A stretch of 64,000 nt of DNA, taken from UBA3006 sp036746695. GTDB lineage: Bacteria > Actinomycetota > Acidimicrobiia > Acidimicrobiales > Ilumatobacteraceae. The stretch covers positions 248,001-312,000 of the forward strand of contig DAIODP010000001.1 in assembly GCA_036746695.1 (NCBI GenBank). Direction: 5' to 3'. Every line of letters starts with the position of its first letter. Within the stretch, counting starts at the first letter, position 1. The translations under genes were made by a program, and so were the position numbers. Below are positions 8,023 through 16,257 of the stretch, in pieces. The notes under the pieces are model-generated. The model did no database searches. It saw only the letters and a list, made by a program, of their open reading frames with translations, and was not told the DNA's origin.

Positions 8023-9924
8023 CTAGTGGCAAGATTTAGGTGAAGGTTTCACGTCAATGCCCGGATTCCGTCTAAAAAAGCCACTGGGCTTGAGATGGAA
8101 GCCCGTTCGCTCAACCGGCATAACGGGCCAGTCTTCTGTACGTGGAATGTGATTGGTGCCAAATACGTACCACAACACGAGGTCGGTGTTTTCGATAGCG
8201 CGATCCGCCCTCGTCCATTCTGGAAGCCCTGCGCCACCCGCGTGCTGATATGGGTAATCACCAGCAGGAAACTTTTCATTGGGTTGATGGGGGGTAACCC
8301 AAAAATGTTTGTACATGAACCCAGCTCGCTTCCCAATAGTTGATTCAGGAAGCGCAAGCGGAAACGTCGTTTGCCCAGGAATCAACTTGAAACCAACCGG
8401 CTTACCCACGTGATTTTTCTTTTCCGGATTAATCACTTTCCAGAATCTTCCAACCATCGGGTCAATAAGTCTTTGTGCCTTTTGCTCTGAAGTTAAAATC
8501 GTTTCCTTTGTTTCGTATGCCCCGCCGTACAGATTTTGTGGGCCCAACCCATGTGCAAACGAATCAACCTCTACGACCGAGTTACCCGACCCTTGATCAT
8601 CCCCATCGATATCGAGATCTAGCCGTGCGCAAAAAATATGTTGGTGATAGGGGGCCCACAATCCTGGCTCTATTTCGGTAGCCGAAGGATGATTCGCGCC
8701 AACACTGTCTGCCAAAGTCAATACAATCCCTGTGAGTTTGGCCTCAAATTCAATTGAGCCATCTTGATAGAAATACCAGAAATAACCGTATTCGTAGTTG
8801 TTTATTGTCACGATGGACGAGACAACAAATCGGCGACCACGACGCACTTCAACATTCCCATCTACATCTGTGTGCTTCCAAAGAATGCCGAAATCTTCCT
8901 CGTGCATGCAGATTGCATTACCGATCTCTCGAACCTCGCCAGAGGGGTTTGTTACAGCAACATCTATGTACACAATCTCACCTAAACAATCACAACCGAG
9001 TGTCAATGAATTGGTGTAATTGCCTAACCCAAATTCGCCGGTATCAAAAGCATTTTTGCGGTACGACCCTTGGCTTTGATCTCCGTAGGGAATTACCAAT
9101 TCAGCAATTGATAACCGATGAGCGATTTTTCTCAAATTATCGACGTCATCAAACCAAACATCGTGCAAAACCAAACCTTCACGCTGACAGAATCCAACGC
9201 GAAAGTTCCATCTCTCCCAGGACACTTGGTACCCGTCAAGCTCAAATGAGACGCCTTCAGGTTGATTAATGGAAAGCGGTTTCAAATTAATTGTTGCACC
9301 CGTTTGACTTTCGCGGTACGGCCCTGGCGTTTGGGGAATTTCGACTAAAAGATCATCTTCGATTGCAACCACGGAAAAATCTGCAAGATCAACAATTGCA
9401 TGCAAGCCAGCAATCGGATGGGCGTAAAAGTTTGCGTTAGGTTCCGGCCTCAACCACATTGGCGTCCAGATCAATCGCCTTCCGTCGTCCAAGTGTTTCG
9501 GTATCTGGGTACCGATTGACCATGTCTCCATTTGCACAGAAGCAACGTCATCAATCCCCCGCTTTTGCAAAGCGACAATTATCCGTGGATCAGCCTTTAC
9601 TGCTGCGACTGCTTTCTCCGACTCAACACTCAAAATTGGTGCTTTGGCACCCTCAATCACTTCGGTGCTTAAAATCGTTCCGCTCACCGTGACAACACAT
9701 TCCTGAACTTCACAATTTTTTTTATCAAACACAGTCACGCGGGCAGCGCGCTGAACGGGTAGTCCGGATTTAAATTTGCTTAATTCGAACTTAGACGGCT
9801 CCTCCACCTGCACCATTGCAATGAGGTGCTGCTGGTTGATTTGAAACCGGGATTTAAGGGCAGCAACGATGATTTCAAGTTCTGTTTTCGAAAGAGGGTC
9901 GAGCGGATGGACTTGAGATTCCAT
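8023..9924 (-). CDS. Copper-containing (TPQ) primary-amine oxidase
   Basis: 633 residues, the usual length for bacterial copper amine oxidases. All key residues are present: the topaquinone precursor Tyr377 in 'TINNYEYG', the catalytic base Asp294 in 'FDTGEFGLG', and copper ligands His427, His429 ('YHQHIF') and His592 ('NHIPRTEDWP'). The enzyme would oxidise primary amines to aldehydes with release of ammonia and hydrogen peroxide. I see no signal peptide, so it is probably cytoplasmic. It is convergent with the blh gene (16 bases apart) and sits next to tRNA-Asn. Its base composition looks more A+T-rich than its neighbours, which may indicate later acquisition. No strong ribosome site precedes the ATG. 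Confidence 0.93.
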   Translation of the reverse strand: MESQVHPLDPLSKTELEIIVAALKSRFQINQQHLIAMVQVEEPSKFELSKFKSGLPVQRAARVTVFDKKNCEVQECVVTVSGTILSTEVIEGAKAPILSVESEKAVAAVKADPRIIVALQKRGIDDVASVQMETWSIGTQIPKHLDDGRRLIWTPMWLRPEPNANFYAHPIAGLHAIVDLADFSVVAIEDDLLVEIPQTPGPYRESQTGATINLKPLSINQPEGVSFELDGYQVSWERWNFRVGFCQREGLVLHDVWFDDVDNLRKIAHRLSIAELVIPYGDQSQGSYRKNAFDTGEFGLGNYTNSLTLGCDCLGEIVYIDVAVTNPSGEVREIGNAICMHEEDFGILWKHTDVDGNVEVRRGRRFVVSSIVTINNYEYGYFWYFYQDGSIEFEAKLTGIVLTLADSVGANHPSATEIEPGLWAPYHQHIFCARLDLDIDGDDQGSGNSVVEVDSFAHGLGPQNLYGGAYETKETILTSEQKAQRLIDPMVGRFWKVINPEKKNHVGKPVGFKLIPGQTTFPLALPESTIGKRAGFMYKHFWVTPHQPNEKFPAGDYPYQHAGGAGLPEWTRADRAIENTDLVLWYVFGTNHIPRTEDWPVMPVERTGFHLKPSGFFRRNPGIDVKPSPKSCH

Positions 9925-9989
9925 GTAAAGAAACTAACCGCGAACCCTAATTGCAATGGCATACGACGGGCCAACATGAGAAATTTGCG

Positions 9990-10062
9990 CTCCGAGGGTG
10001 GGGATCGAACCCACGACCCACGGATTAACAGTCCGTTGCTCTGCCAGCTGAGCTACCTCGGA
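9990..10062 (-). tRNA. tRNA-Asn (GTT)
   Basis: Cloverleaf read leftward from 10062: acceptor TCCGAGG with CCTCGGA, D-arm GCTC/GAGC, anticodon stem ACGGA/TCCGT with loop CTGTTAA (anticodon GTT), T-arm GTGGG/CCCAC, discriminator G. CCA is not encoded. It lies 18 bases downstream of the acetoacetyl-CoA synthetase stop, on the same strand. Confidence 0.97.
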
Positions 10063-10080
10063 AAGGAAGTCGGCTAGATC

Positions 10081-12060
10081 CTACCTTGACGAATTGAGCG
10101 TTTCGACAATCCGATCGATGCATTCTGGGTTGGCAATTGCCTCAGAGTTTCGCACTGGGCGGCCATTCACTGCATCGGCTAAAGCAAGTTCCACCAGTTT
10201 ATTGCTGCGCGTTCGCGGCAGGTCGTCCACCTGCACAACGAGCGCCGGAACGTGGCGGGGCGTACATGTGGTTCGGATCCGTTGTTTCAGATCTGCAACC
10301 AATTCGTCGTTGAGCACTTTGTCGTTCATCAGGCGCACCAGCAAAACAATGCGCACGTCGTTGTCGTGCTCCTGGCCGAACACCAGGCTTTCCACCACGT
10401 CGGGGTGTTGCTCTACCACTCGATAGATCTCCCCCGTTCCAATTCGAACGCCGCCAGGGTTCAGTGTGGTGTCGCTTCGACCATGGATAACGAGCCCGTA
10501 TTGCATTGTCCACGACGCAAAATCTCCTTGCGCCCACATGCCAGGCACGCGTTCGAAATAAGCCGACAGATACTTGGGCCCTGGATGCATCGGGTTGGGT
10601 CGGCCTTCAGCACCATCGTTCCAAAACCCAAGCGGCATGGAAGGAAATGGTTGACGACAAACAAGTTCGCCCGCAACTGATGGACGATCTCGCAACGAGC
10701 GGTAATCGTCATCCACTGCATCACTCGCCATACCCAGCATTGGCCCTTGAATCTCGCCACGGTAAACGGGTTTCGTTGGGTCGCCGCCTACGAAGCATGC
10801 GCACAAATCTGTGCCTCCAGAAATGCTCGCGAGATGCACGTCGCCTTTTACTGCTTCATACACCCAGCTAAATCCATCTGGAGAAAGCGGCGAACCAGTC
10901 GAGCAGACCATCCGCAATGAATTCAACCGATGCGATTTGATCGGATGCACATCGGCTTTACGCACCGAATCGATGTACTTCGCCGACACACCAAGCAACG
11001 TGATGTTTTCTTGGTCGACAAGGTCGAACAACCTGTCCATACTGGGCGATGTTGGCGCGCCGTCAAAGAGAATGGCAGTAGCGCCGCTGGCCAATACCGA
11101 CACCAACCAGTTCCACATCATCCAGCCCGTGGTGGTGAAGTACATCACCCGATCGCCGACTCGAATGTTGCATTGCAACTGATGCTCTTTCATGTGCTGA
11201 ATGAGCACACCGCCGGCGCGATGAACAATGCACTTAGGCACTCCCGTCGTGCCGCTGGAATACAAGACGTACCAAGGATGATCAAATGCAAAACGTTTCG
11301 GCGCCACAGGAGTTGCTGCGCCACTAGCCACGAATGTTTCGTAGTCGACATAGCTAGTTCGATCGTGCTCGCCAACCGACACGTTGCTTACCAATATCGT
11401 TGCAACAACTGTTGGCAACCCAGATCGAATTTCGGCTAGTCGTTGAAGACAGTCAAAGTCTTTTCCGTTGTATCGATAGCCGTCGACGGCAACTAACACT
11501 TTTGGTTCAATTTGACCGAATCGATCAAGCACGCCATTGACGCCAAAATCTGGTGAAGCCGACGAAAATACTGCGCCGAGTGATGCTGCCCCCAACATGA
11601 CTTCCACCACTTCAATTGCATTGGGCAGCCAGGCAACGACACGGTCGCCTGCAACTACCCCGCACTGCTGCAGCGCGGACGCTATTGACGCGACTCTTTG
11701 ACGCAATTCATCCCAGTTTCGGCTGCGACGATTTCCCGCTTCATCAATTGCTACGAGCGCCTCGCCAGACCCGCTTTGTTGCAGAAAATTCTCGACAACA
11801 CTGAGCGATGCATCGGGGAAAAACCTTGCCGTCGACATCGGGGCTCCCGATTGAGCAGCGAGAAAGGCTCGATCGCCTTTCACACCAACCACACCGCATT
11901 CGTCCCAAACCTCCGACCAGAAGGCCTCAGGATGCGAGATCGACCATTCATAGAGTTCGTTTTCATGGCCCAACCGTTTGGCTAATTGGTGCATGGCCGA
12001 CGATTGAACTTCCTCTGGCGAAGGTTGCCACAGCATCGGATTACCAAGCGATTCGGTCAC
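10081..12060 (-). CDS. Acetoacetyl-CoA synthetase (acetoacetate--CoA ligase)
   Basis: 659 residues, the usual AACS length, in the ANL adenylating family. The AMP-binding signature 'YSSGTTGVPKCIVH' is near residue 270. The N-terminal cap ('FWSEVWDECGVVG') and the C-terminal 'VNGRPVRNSEAIANPE' are typical of AACS rather than acetyl-CoA synthetase. It activates acetoacetate to acetoacetyl-CoA at the cost of ATP to AMP. It is divergent from the dehydrocarnitine-cleaving enzyme across a 119-base spacer; that enzyme releases acetoacetate, so this ligase fits as the step that recovers it for thiolysis to acetyl-CoA. Confidence 0.93.
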   Translation of the reverse strand: MTESLGNPMLWQPSPEEVQSSAMHQLAKRLGHENELYEWSISHPEAFWSEVWDECGVVGVKGDRAFLAAQSGAPMSTARFFPDASLSVVENFLQQSGSGEALVAIDEAGNRRSRNWDELRQRVASIASALQQCGVVAGDRVVAWLPNAIEVVEVMLGAASLGAVFSSASPDFGVNGVLDRFGQIEPKVLVAVDGYRYNGKDFDCLQRLAEIRSGLPTVVATILVSNVSVGEHDRTSYVDYETFVASGAATPVAPKRFAFDHPWYVLYSSGTTGVPKCIVHRAGGVLIQHMKEHQLQCNIRVGDRVMYFTTTGWMMWNWLVSVLASGATAILFDGAPTSPSMDRLFDLVDQENITLLGVSAKYIDSVRKADVHPIKSHRLNSLRMVCSTGSPLSPDGFSWVYEAVKGDVHLASISGGTDLCACFVGGDPTKPVYRGEIQGPMLGMASDAVDDDYRSLRDRPSVAGELVCRQPFPSMPLGFWNDGAEGRPNPMHPGPKYLSAYFERVPGMWAQGDFASWTMQYGLVIHGRSDTTLNPGGVRIGTGEIYRVVEQHPDVVESLVFGQEHDNDVRIVLLVRLMNDKVLNDELVADLKQRIRTTCTPRHVPALVVQVDDLPRTRSNKLVELALADAVNGRPVRNSEAIANPECIDRIVETLNSSR

Positions 12061-12179
12061 CGCCCAAAACTACTCAATACCCATATCTTTCTTGGCAATT
12101 GGAGATATATGAGCCCTCACCACTACTGTCTAACAGGCGTAGAAGTATGCGAAATATGCAGAAACAAAAGGGGAACTCA
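12061..12179. promoter_or_regulatory. Divergent promoter region between AACS and the carnitine operon
   Basis: A 119-base spacer that must hold the outward promoters of the leftward AACS gene and the rightward carnitine operon. It contains GAGATATATGAG at 12102-12113, which resembles ATATAT-containing motifs upstream of other genes in the island. The rightward operon has a good AAAAGGGG ribosome site before the ATG at 12180. I could not assign -35/-10 boxes with confidence. Confidence 0.45.
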
Positions 12180-13073
12180 ATGAACTGGGGAGCATTTATT
12201 ACGTGTGCCGTAACAGGCTCAGGAGAGACAGCACACAAGAGCGACAAGGTTCCTGTAACGCCAGAACAAATCGCCAATTCGTGCATTGAGGCAGCCAAGG
12301 CAGGCGCGGCCGTAGTGCATATTCACGTTCGCAACCCGCAGACCGGACTCGGCTCGCGCGACACCGAGTTGTATGCAGAAGTTGTCGACCGCGTTCGCTC
12401 CTCCGACACCGACGTGGTCATCAACCTGACTGCGGGAATGGGTGGCGACTTGGTCTTGGGCGGTGACGAGCAAGTACTTCCGCTTGCCAACGGCACCGAC
12501 ATGGTGGGCTCTACCGAACGTTTGGATCACGTCACTCGATTGCGCCCAGAAATCTGCACACTCGACTGCGGCACCATGAACTTTTCATCTGGCGGCGACT
12601 ACATCATGACCAACACCCCAAGCGTGTTGCGCAAGATGGCGAAAATTGTCCAAGACCTCGGCGTGCGCCCAGAGCTCGAAGTATTCGACACCGGCCACTT
12701 GGTGATGGTGAAAGATCTCATCAAAGAAGGTTTGCTCGACGACCCAGTGATGATTCAGCTGTGCATGGGTATTGCCTACGGAGCACCAGACGACACCAAC
12801 ACGTTCATGGCGATGGTCAACCAAATACCCGAAGGCGCAGTGTTCTCCGCGTTCTCGATTGGCCGCATGCAGATTCCATTCGTTGCGCAAGCAGTGCTCG
12901 CCGGTGGAAACGTGCGTGTCGGCCTTGAAGACAACCTCTACCTCAACAAAGGTGAACTTGCCTCCAACGGTCAACTCGTAGAACGCGCTGCCAACATTTT
13001 GGAAAACATGAATGTTTCCATCATGGGGCCAAAAGAAGTTCGCGAGAAGCTCAAACTCACCAAGCACGCATAA
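12180..13073 (+). CDS. BKACE family beta-keto acid cleavage enzyme, probable 3-dehydrocarnitine:acetyl-CoA trimethylamine-acetyl transferase
   Basis: 297 residues from the ATG at 12180. It belongs to the DUF849/BKACE family, first known from 3-keto-5-aminohexanoate cleavage. The zinc ligands His47 and His49 lie in 'VHIHVRNPQTG', with a third, Glu250, in 'RVGLEDNLYL'. These enzymes condense a beta-keto acid with acetyl-CoA and release acetoacetate plus a new CoA ester. The immediate downstream gene is carnitine dehydrogenase and the divergent gene is acetoacetyl-CoA synthetase, so the substrate is very likely 3-dehydrocarnitine and the products betainyl-CoA plus acetoacetate. A longer open frame to 11808 exists but overlaps the AACS gene and lacks family sequence. 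Confidence 0.88.
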   Translation: MNWGAFITCAVTGSGETAHKSDKVPVTPEQIANSCIEAAKAGAAVVHIHVRNPQTGLGSRDTELYAEVVDRVRSSDTDVVINLTAGMGGDLVLGGDEQVLPLANGTDMVGSTERLDHVTRLRPEICTLDCGTMNFSSGGDYIMTNTPSVLRKMAKIVQDLGVRPELEVFDTGHLVMVKDLIKEGLLDDPVMIQLCMGIAYGAPDDTNTFMAMVNQIPEGAVFSAFSIGRMQIPFVAQAVLAGGNVRVGLEDNLYLNKGELASNGQLVERAANILENMNVSIMGPKEVREKLKLTKHA

Positions 13074-13082
13074 GGAGCAGCC

Positions 13083-14567
13083 ATGAGCGGATTGCCAGGT
13101 TTACAAACAGTTGGTTTGCTCGGCGGCGGTGTCATCGGCGGTGCATGGGCCGCGCGCTTTGCGCTCAACGGTGTTGACGTGAAGTTGTACGACATCGATC
13201 CGGAAGCCACTCGCAAGATGAACGAGATCATGGCGAATGCTCGTCGTGCTTATCGCAAACTGACGCTTGCTCCTCTACCCCAAGAAGGAACGATCACGTT
13301 CGTCTCTTCGCCAGAGGAAGCCGTAACTGGCGTCGACTTTGTGCAGGAAAGTGCGCCCGAGCGATTGGAATTGAAACAAGAACTACTTGCCCGTGCAAGT
13401 AAGGCTGCAGCACCCAACACGGTATTCGGCTCGTCTACATCCGGCCTTCTGCCGACGCAGATCCAAAAGGACATGGTCAAACCAGAACGATTCGTCGTAG
13501 GTCACCCGTTCAACCCCGTGTATCTGATGCCGCTGGTTGAGATTTGTGGTGGAGACCTCACTTCGCAGGCAACAAAAGAGCGCGCCCGCGAGGTGTACAC
13601 GCAAATTGGAATGCGCCCGCTGATGTTGAGCAAGGAAATTGACGGCTTCGTTGCCGACCGCCTGATGGAAGCGTTGTGGCGCGAAGCGCTGTGGATGGTG
13701 AACGATGGCATCGCAACCGCAGAAGAAATCGACGACGCGATGCGCTTTGGCCCTGGCCTTCGTTGGTCGTTCATGGGCACGTTCCTCGTGTACCGAATTG
13801 CTGGTGGTGAAGCTGGAATGCGTCACTTCATGGCGCAATTTGGCCCCTCGCTGAAATGGCCATGGACAAAGTTGATGGACGTCCCCGAGCTTGATGACGT
13901 GCTGCTTGAGAAGATTGTTTCGCAAAGCGATGACCAGGCTGGCACTGCAACCATCCGCGAACTTGAAGCGCTTCGCGATGATTGCCTCGTCTCGGTGTTC
14001 CAAGGTTTGCGGAATCAGAACTACGGAGCCGGGCAAGTACTGGCCGATTACGAGAAACTGCTGTTTGGTCGTGGCCCAGTGCCGGTGCTCGACCCCAAAG
14101 CACCTTCGGTGTCGCACGAAATGTTTATTCCTTCGGAATGGACCGACTACAACGGCCACACCAACGACGCTCGGTACTCGCAGCTTGCAAGCGAAGCCAG
14201 CGACACATTTTTCCGAGCCATCGGCTTTACGCCCGACTACTTGGCGACTGGGCGAACGTTCTACACCGTAGAGGGGCACACGAGGTTTCTTGATCAGACA
14301 AAAGCTGGCGACAAGATCAAGGTGCTCACGCGTGTCGCCTCGTATGACGAAAAGCGTATTCACCTGTGGTCGGAAGTTGTACGCGAAGACGGGGTTGTTG
14401 CATTTACCGCAGAGCACCTCTTCATGCATGTAGACACCGCCAGTGGCAAAACTTCGCCAATGGGCCAAGAGATGTTTTCACTTCTGGAGCCCATTGCAAA
14501 AGCACACGCACAATTGCCTGCGCCAATAGGTATCGGACGACATGTCGGCGAACGCCCCGCAAAGTAG
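13083..14567 (+). CDS. L-carnitine dehydrogenase fused to a betainyl-CoA thioesterase domain
   Basis: 494 residues. The N-terminal part is a 3-hydroxyacyl-CoA-dehydrogenase-like NAD enzyme: Rossmann motif 'GLLGGGVIGGAWAA' at residues 11-24, substrate segment 'SSTSGLLPT', then a helical C-terminal domain with 'DGFVADRLMEALWREAL'. From about residue 345 a hotdog thioesterase follows, with the 'DYNGHTND' signature. This two-domain layout is known for carnitine 3-dehydrogenases in Rhizobiales-type pathways. Part one oxidises L-carnitine to 3-dehydrocarnitine; part two would hydrolyse betainyl-CoA to glycine betaine. It starts 9 bases after the BKACE gene with an AGGAG site, so the two are cotranscribed. 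Confidence 0.9.
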   Translation: MSGLPGLQTVGLLGGGVIGGAWAARFALNGVDVKLYDIDPEATRKMNEIMANARRAYRKLTLAPLPQEGTITFVSSPEEAVTGVDFVQESAPERLELKQELLARASKAAAPNTVFGSSTSGLLPTQIQKDMVKPERFVVGHPFNPVYLMPLVEICGGDLTSQATKERAREVYTQIGMRPLMLSKEIDGFVADRLMEALWREALWMVNDGIATAEEIDDAMRFGPGLRWSFMGTFLVYRIAGGEAGMRHFMAQFGPSLKWPWTKLMDVPELDDVLLEKIVSQSDDQAGTATIRELEALRDDCLVSVFQGLRNQNYGAGQVLADYEKLLFGRGPVPVLDPKAPSVSHEMFIPSEWTDYNGHTNDARYSQLASEASDTFFRAIGFTPDYLATGRTFYTVEGHTRFLDQTKAGDKIKVLTRVASYDEKRIHLWSEVVREDGVVAFTAEHLFMHVDTASGKTSPMGQEMFSLLEPIAKAHAQLPAPIGIGRHVGERPAK

Positions 14568-15081
14568 CAGCGTCTCGCCGCTTGCTCCTTGGCAGCCTGG
14601 CGACATGGTGCCCGCACCGCTCGATATCTATTCGTGCCGCGTCGAACAAGAATGGGTTGACTACAACGGACACATGACGGAGGCCGCATACCTCTCAGCG
14701 TTCGGTTGGGGCTCGGACGCGCTATTCACTTACATCGGAGACAACGATGCGTACCGTGCAGCGGGAAACTCGTTTTATACCGTAGAAACCCACATTGTCT
14801 ATGAAGACGAAGCATTTCTTAATGACCCACTACGTATCACCACTCGAGTGTTGGACGTAGATGCCAAGCGGCTGCACATTCACCACACCATGTACAACGG
14901 CGATACTGGCAAACGTCTGGCCACAACCGAGCAAATGTTGGTGCATGTCGACATGAATGCCGGAAAGTCCTCGCCTATCCTCCCCCACGTTGCCGCAGCA
15001 CTTTCGGCAATCCACATCAGCCACTCTTCGCTACCAACGCCTGAAGATGTTGGTCGAGTAATGAAGATCAAGAAACACTAA
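14542..15081 (+). CDS. Stand-alone acyl-CoA thioesterase, probable second betainyl-CoA thioesterase
   Basis: 179 residues, a single hotdog thioesterase with 'EWVDYNGHMTEAAY' and later 'ATTEQMLVHVDMNAGKSSP', which closely mirrors the thioesterase half of the preceding fusion ('DYNGHTND', 'AEHLFMHVDTASGKTSP'). The gene overlaps the end of that fusion by 26 bases in another frame, so it is translationally coupled. It probably arose by duplication of the fused domain. Candidate substrates are betainyl-CoA, as for its neighbour, or another CoA ester of the pathway such as carnitinyl- or butyrobetainyl-CoA; sequence alone does not decide. Confidence 0.82.
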   Translation: MSANAPQSSSVSPLAPWQPGDMVPAPLDIYSCRVEQEWVDYNGHMTEAAYLSAFGWGSDALFTYIGDNDAYRAAGNSFYTVETHIVYEDEAFLNDPLRITTRVLDVDAKRLHIHHTMYNGDTGKRLATTEQMLVHVDMNAGKSSPILPHVAAALSAIHISHSSLPTPEDVGRVMKIKKH

Positions 15082-15093
15082 GCAGGAGACTCC

Positions 15094-16254
15094 ATGAATT
15101 TTGAACTGACAGAAGAACAGCAAGCAATTGTCGCAACAACGCGAAGCTTTGTAGAGCGCGAGTTGATGCCGCACGAAGAGATAGTGGAGAAACTCGGGCA
15201 TATCCCCAAGGAACTCGAAGAAGACGTGCGCAAGAAATCCATTGCTGCGGGCATCTACGCCTGCAACATGCCTTCCGAGTACGGCGGTGGCGGCCTCGAC
15301 TCGTTCGACACCACCCTCGTAGACCGCGAGTTTGGTGCAACCTCCTACGCTCTGCACTACATCGTGGCTCGCCCGTCCAACATTCTGCGGGCCTGCACGG
15401 GTGATCAGATCGAGGAATATCTCATTCCGACCATTGCAGGAAATCGTGTGGATTGCCTCGCAATGAGCGAGCCCGACGCTGGCTCCGACATGCGCGGAAT
15501 GAAGTGTTCGGCGGTTCGCGATGGCGATGATTGGGTGATCAATGGAACCAAGCACTTCATCTCACATGCGGACATGGCCGACTACGTGATCTTGTTTGCC
15601 GCAACTGCCGAAGAGCAGACATCCAAAGGACCGAAGAAGAAAATTACGGGATTCCTCGTCGACTTCGACACACCAGGTTGCGAGCGAGTTGCGGGTTACG
15701 ACTGCGTTTCAAACGCTGGGTATCACAACATGATTATCAACTTTGACAACTGTCGCGTACCCAACAGCAAGGTGCTTGGCGAGGTGCACGGTGGTTTCGA
15801 CGTTGCAAACACGTGGCTAGGAGCAACACGGCTGCAGGTTGCCGCCGTCTGTGTTGGTCGTGCTCGTCGTGCCCTCAACTTGGCTACCGAGTGGGCTGCA
15901 ACACGCGAACAATTTGGCCAACAAATCGGCAAGTTCCAAGGTGTTTCTTTCAAACTTGCAGACATGAAGACGCAGCTGGACGCCGCCGAGTTGCTCACGC
16001 TTCGCGCAGCATGGAACGACGCGAATGGCAAATTCGACGATTCCGAAATTGCAATGGCCAAAGTATTTGCAACCGAGATGTGCCAGTTCGTTACCGACGA
16101 GGCAATCCAAATCTTTGGCGGAATGGGCCTGATGACCGAGTTGCCGCTTGAACGCATGTGGCGCGACACCCGAGTTGATCGCATCTGGGACGGAACTAGC
16201 GAGATTCAGCGACACATCATTTCTCGTGGGTTGCTTCGCGAATTTGGCGGCTGA
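15094..16254 (+). CDS. Acyl-CoA dehydrogenase, probably acting on gamma-butyrobetainyl-CoA/crotonobetainyl-CoA
   Basis: 386 residues with the standard acyl-CoA dehydrogenase fold: N-terminal helices, 'AMSEPDAGSDMRGM' in the flavin-binding middle domain, and a C-terminal helical domain with 'EAIQIFGGMGLM' and 'DRIWDGTSEIQRH'. At the place where medium-chain enzymes have the catalytic Glu (YEGT) this protein has Asp366 (WDGT). Its position between the betainyl-CoA thioesterase and a CaiD-like hydratase suggests interconversion of gamma-butyrobetainyl-CoA and crotonobetainyl-CoA. Electrons would go to ETF. A good ribosome site (GCAGGAG) precedes the ATG. Confidence 0.82.
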   Translation: MNFELTEEQQAIVATTRSFVERELMPHEEIVEKLGHIPKELEEDVRKKSIAAGIYACNMPSEYGGGGLDSFDTTLVDREFGATSYALHYIVARPSNILRACTGDQIEEYLIPTIAGNRVDCLAMSEPDAGSDMRGMKCSAVRDGDDWVINGTKHFISHADMADYVILFAATAEEQTSKGPKKKITGFLVDFDTPGCERVAGYDCVSNAGYHNMIINFDNCRVPNSKVLGEVHGGFDVANTWLGATRLQVAAVCVGRARRALNLATEWAATREQFGQQIGKFQGVSFKLADMKTQLDAAELLTLRAAWNDANGKFDDSEIAMAKVFATEMCQFVTDEAIQIFGGMGLMTELPLERMWRDTRVDRIWDGTSEIQRHIISRGLLREFGG

Positions 16255-16257
16255 CCA

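Noticed and set aside
11808..12179. N-terminal extension of the BKACE protein
   Set aside because: The frame is open but antisense to the AACS gene, has no family similarity, and a good ribosome site precedes the ATG at 12180.
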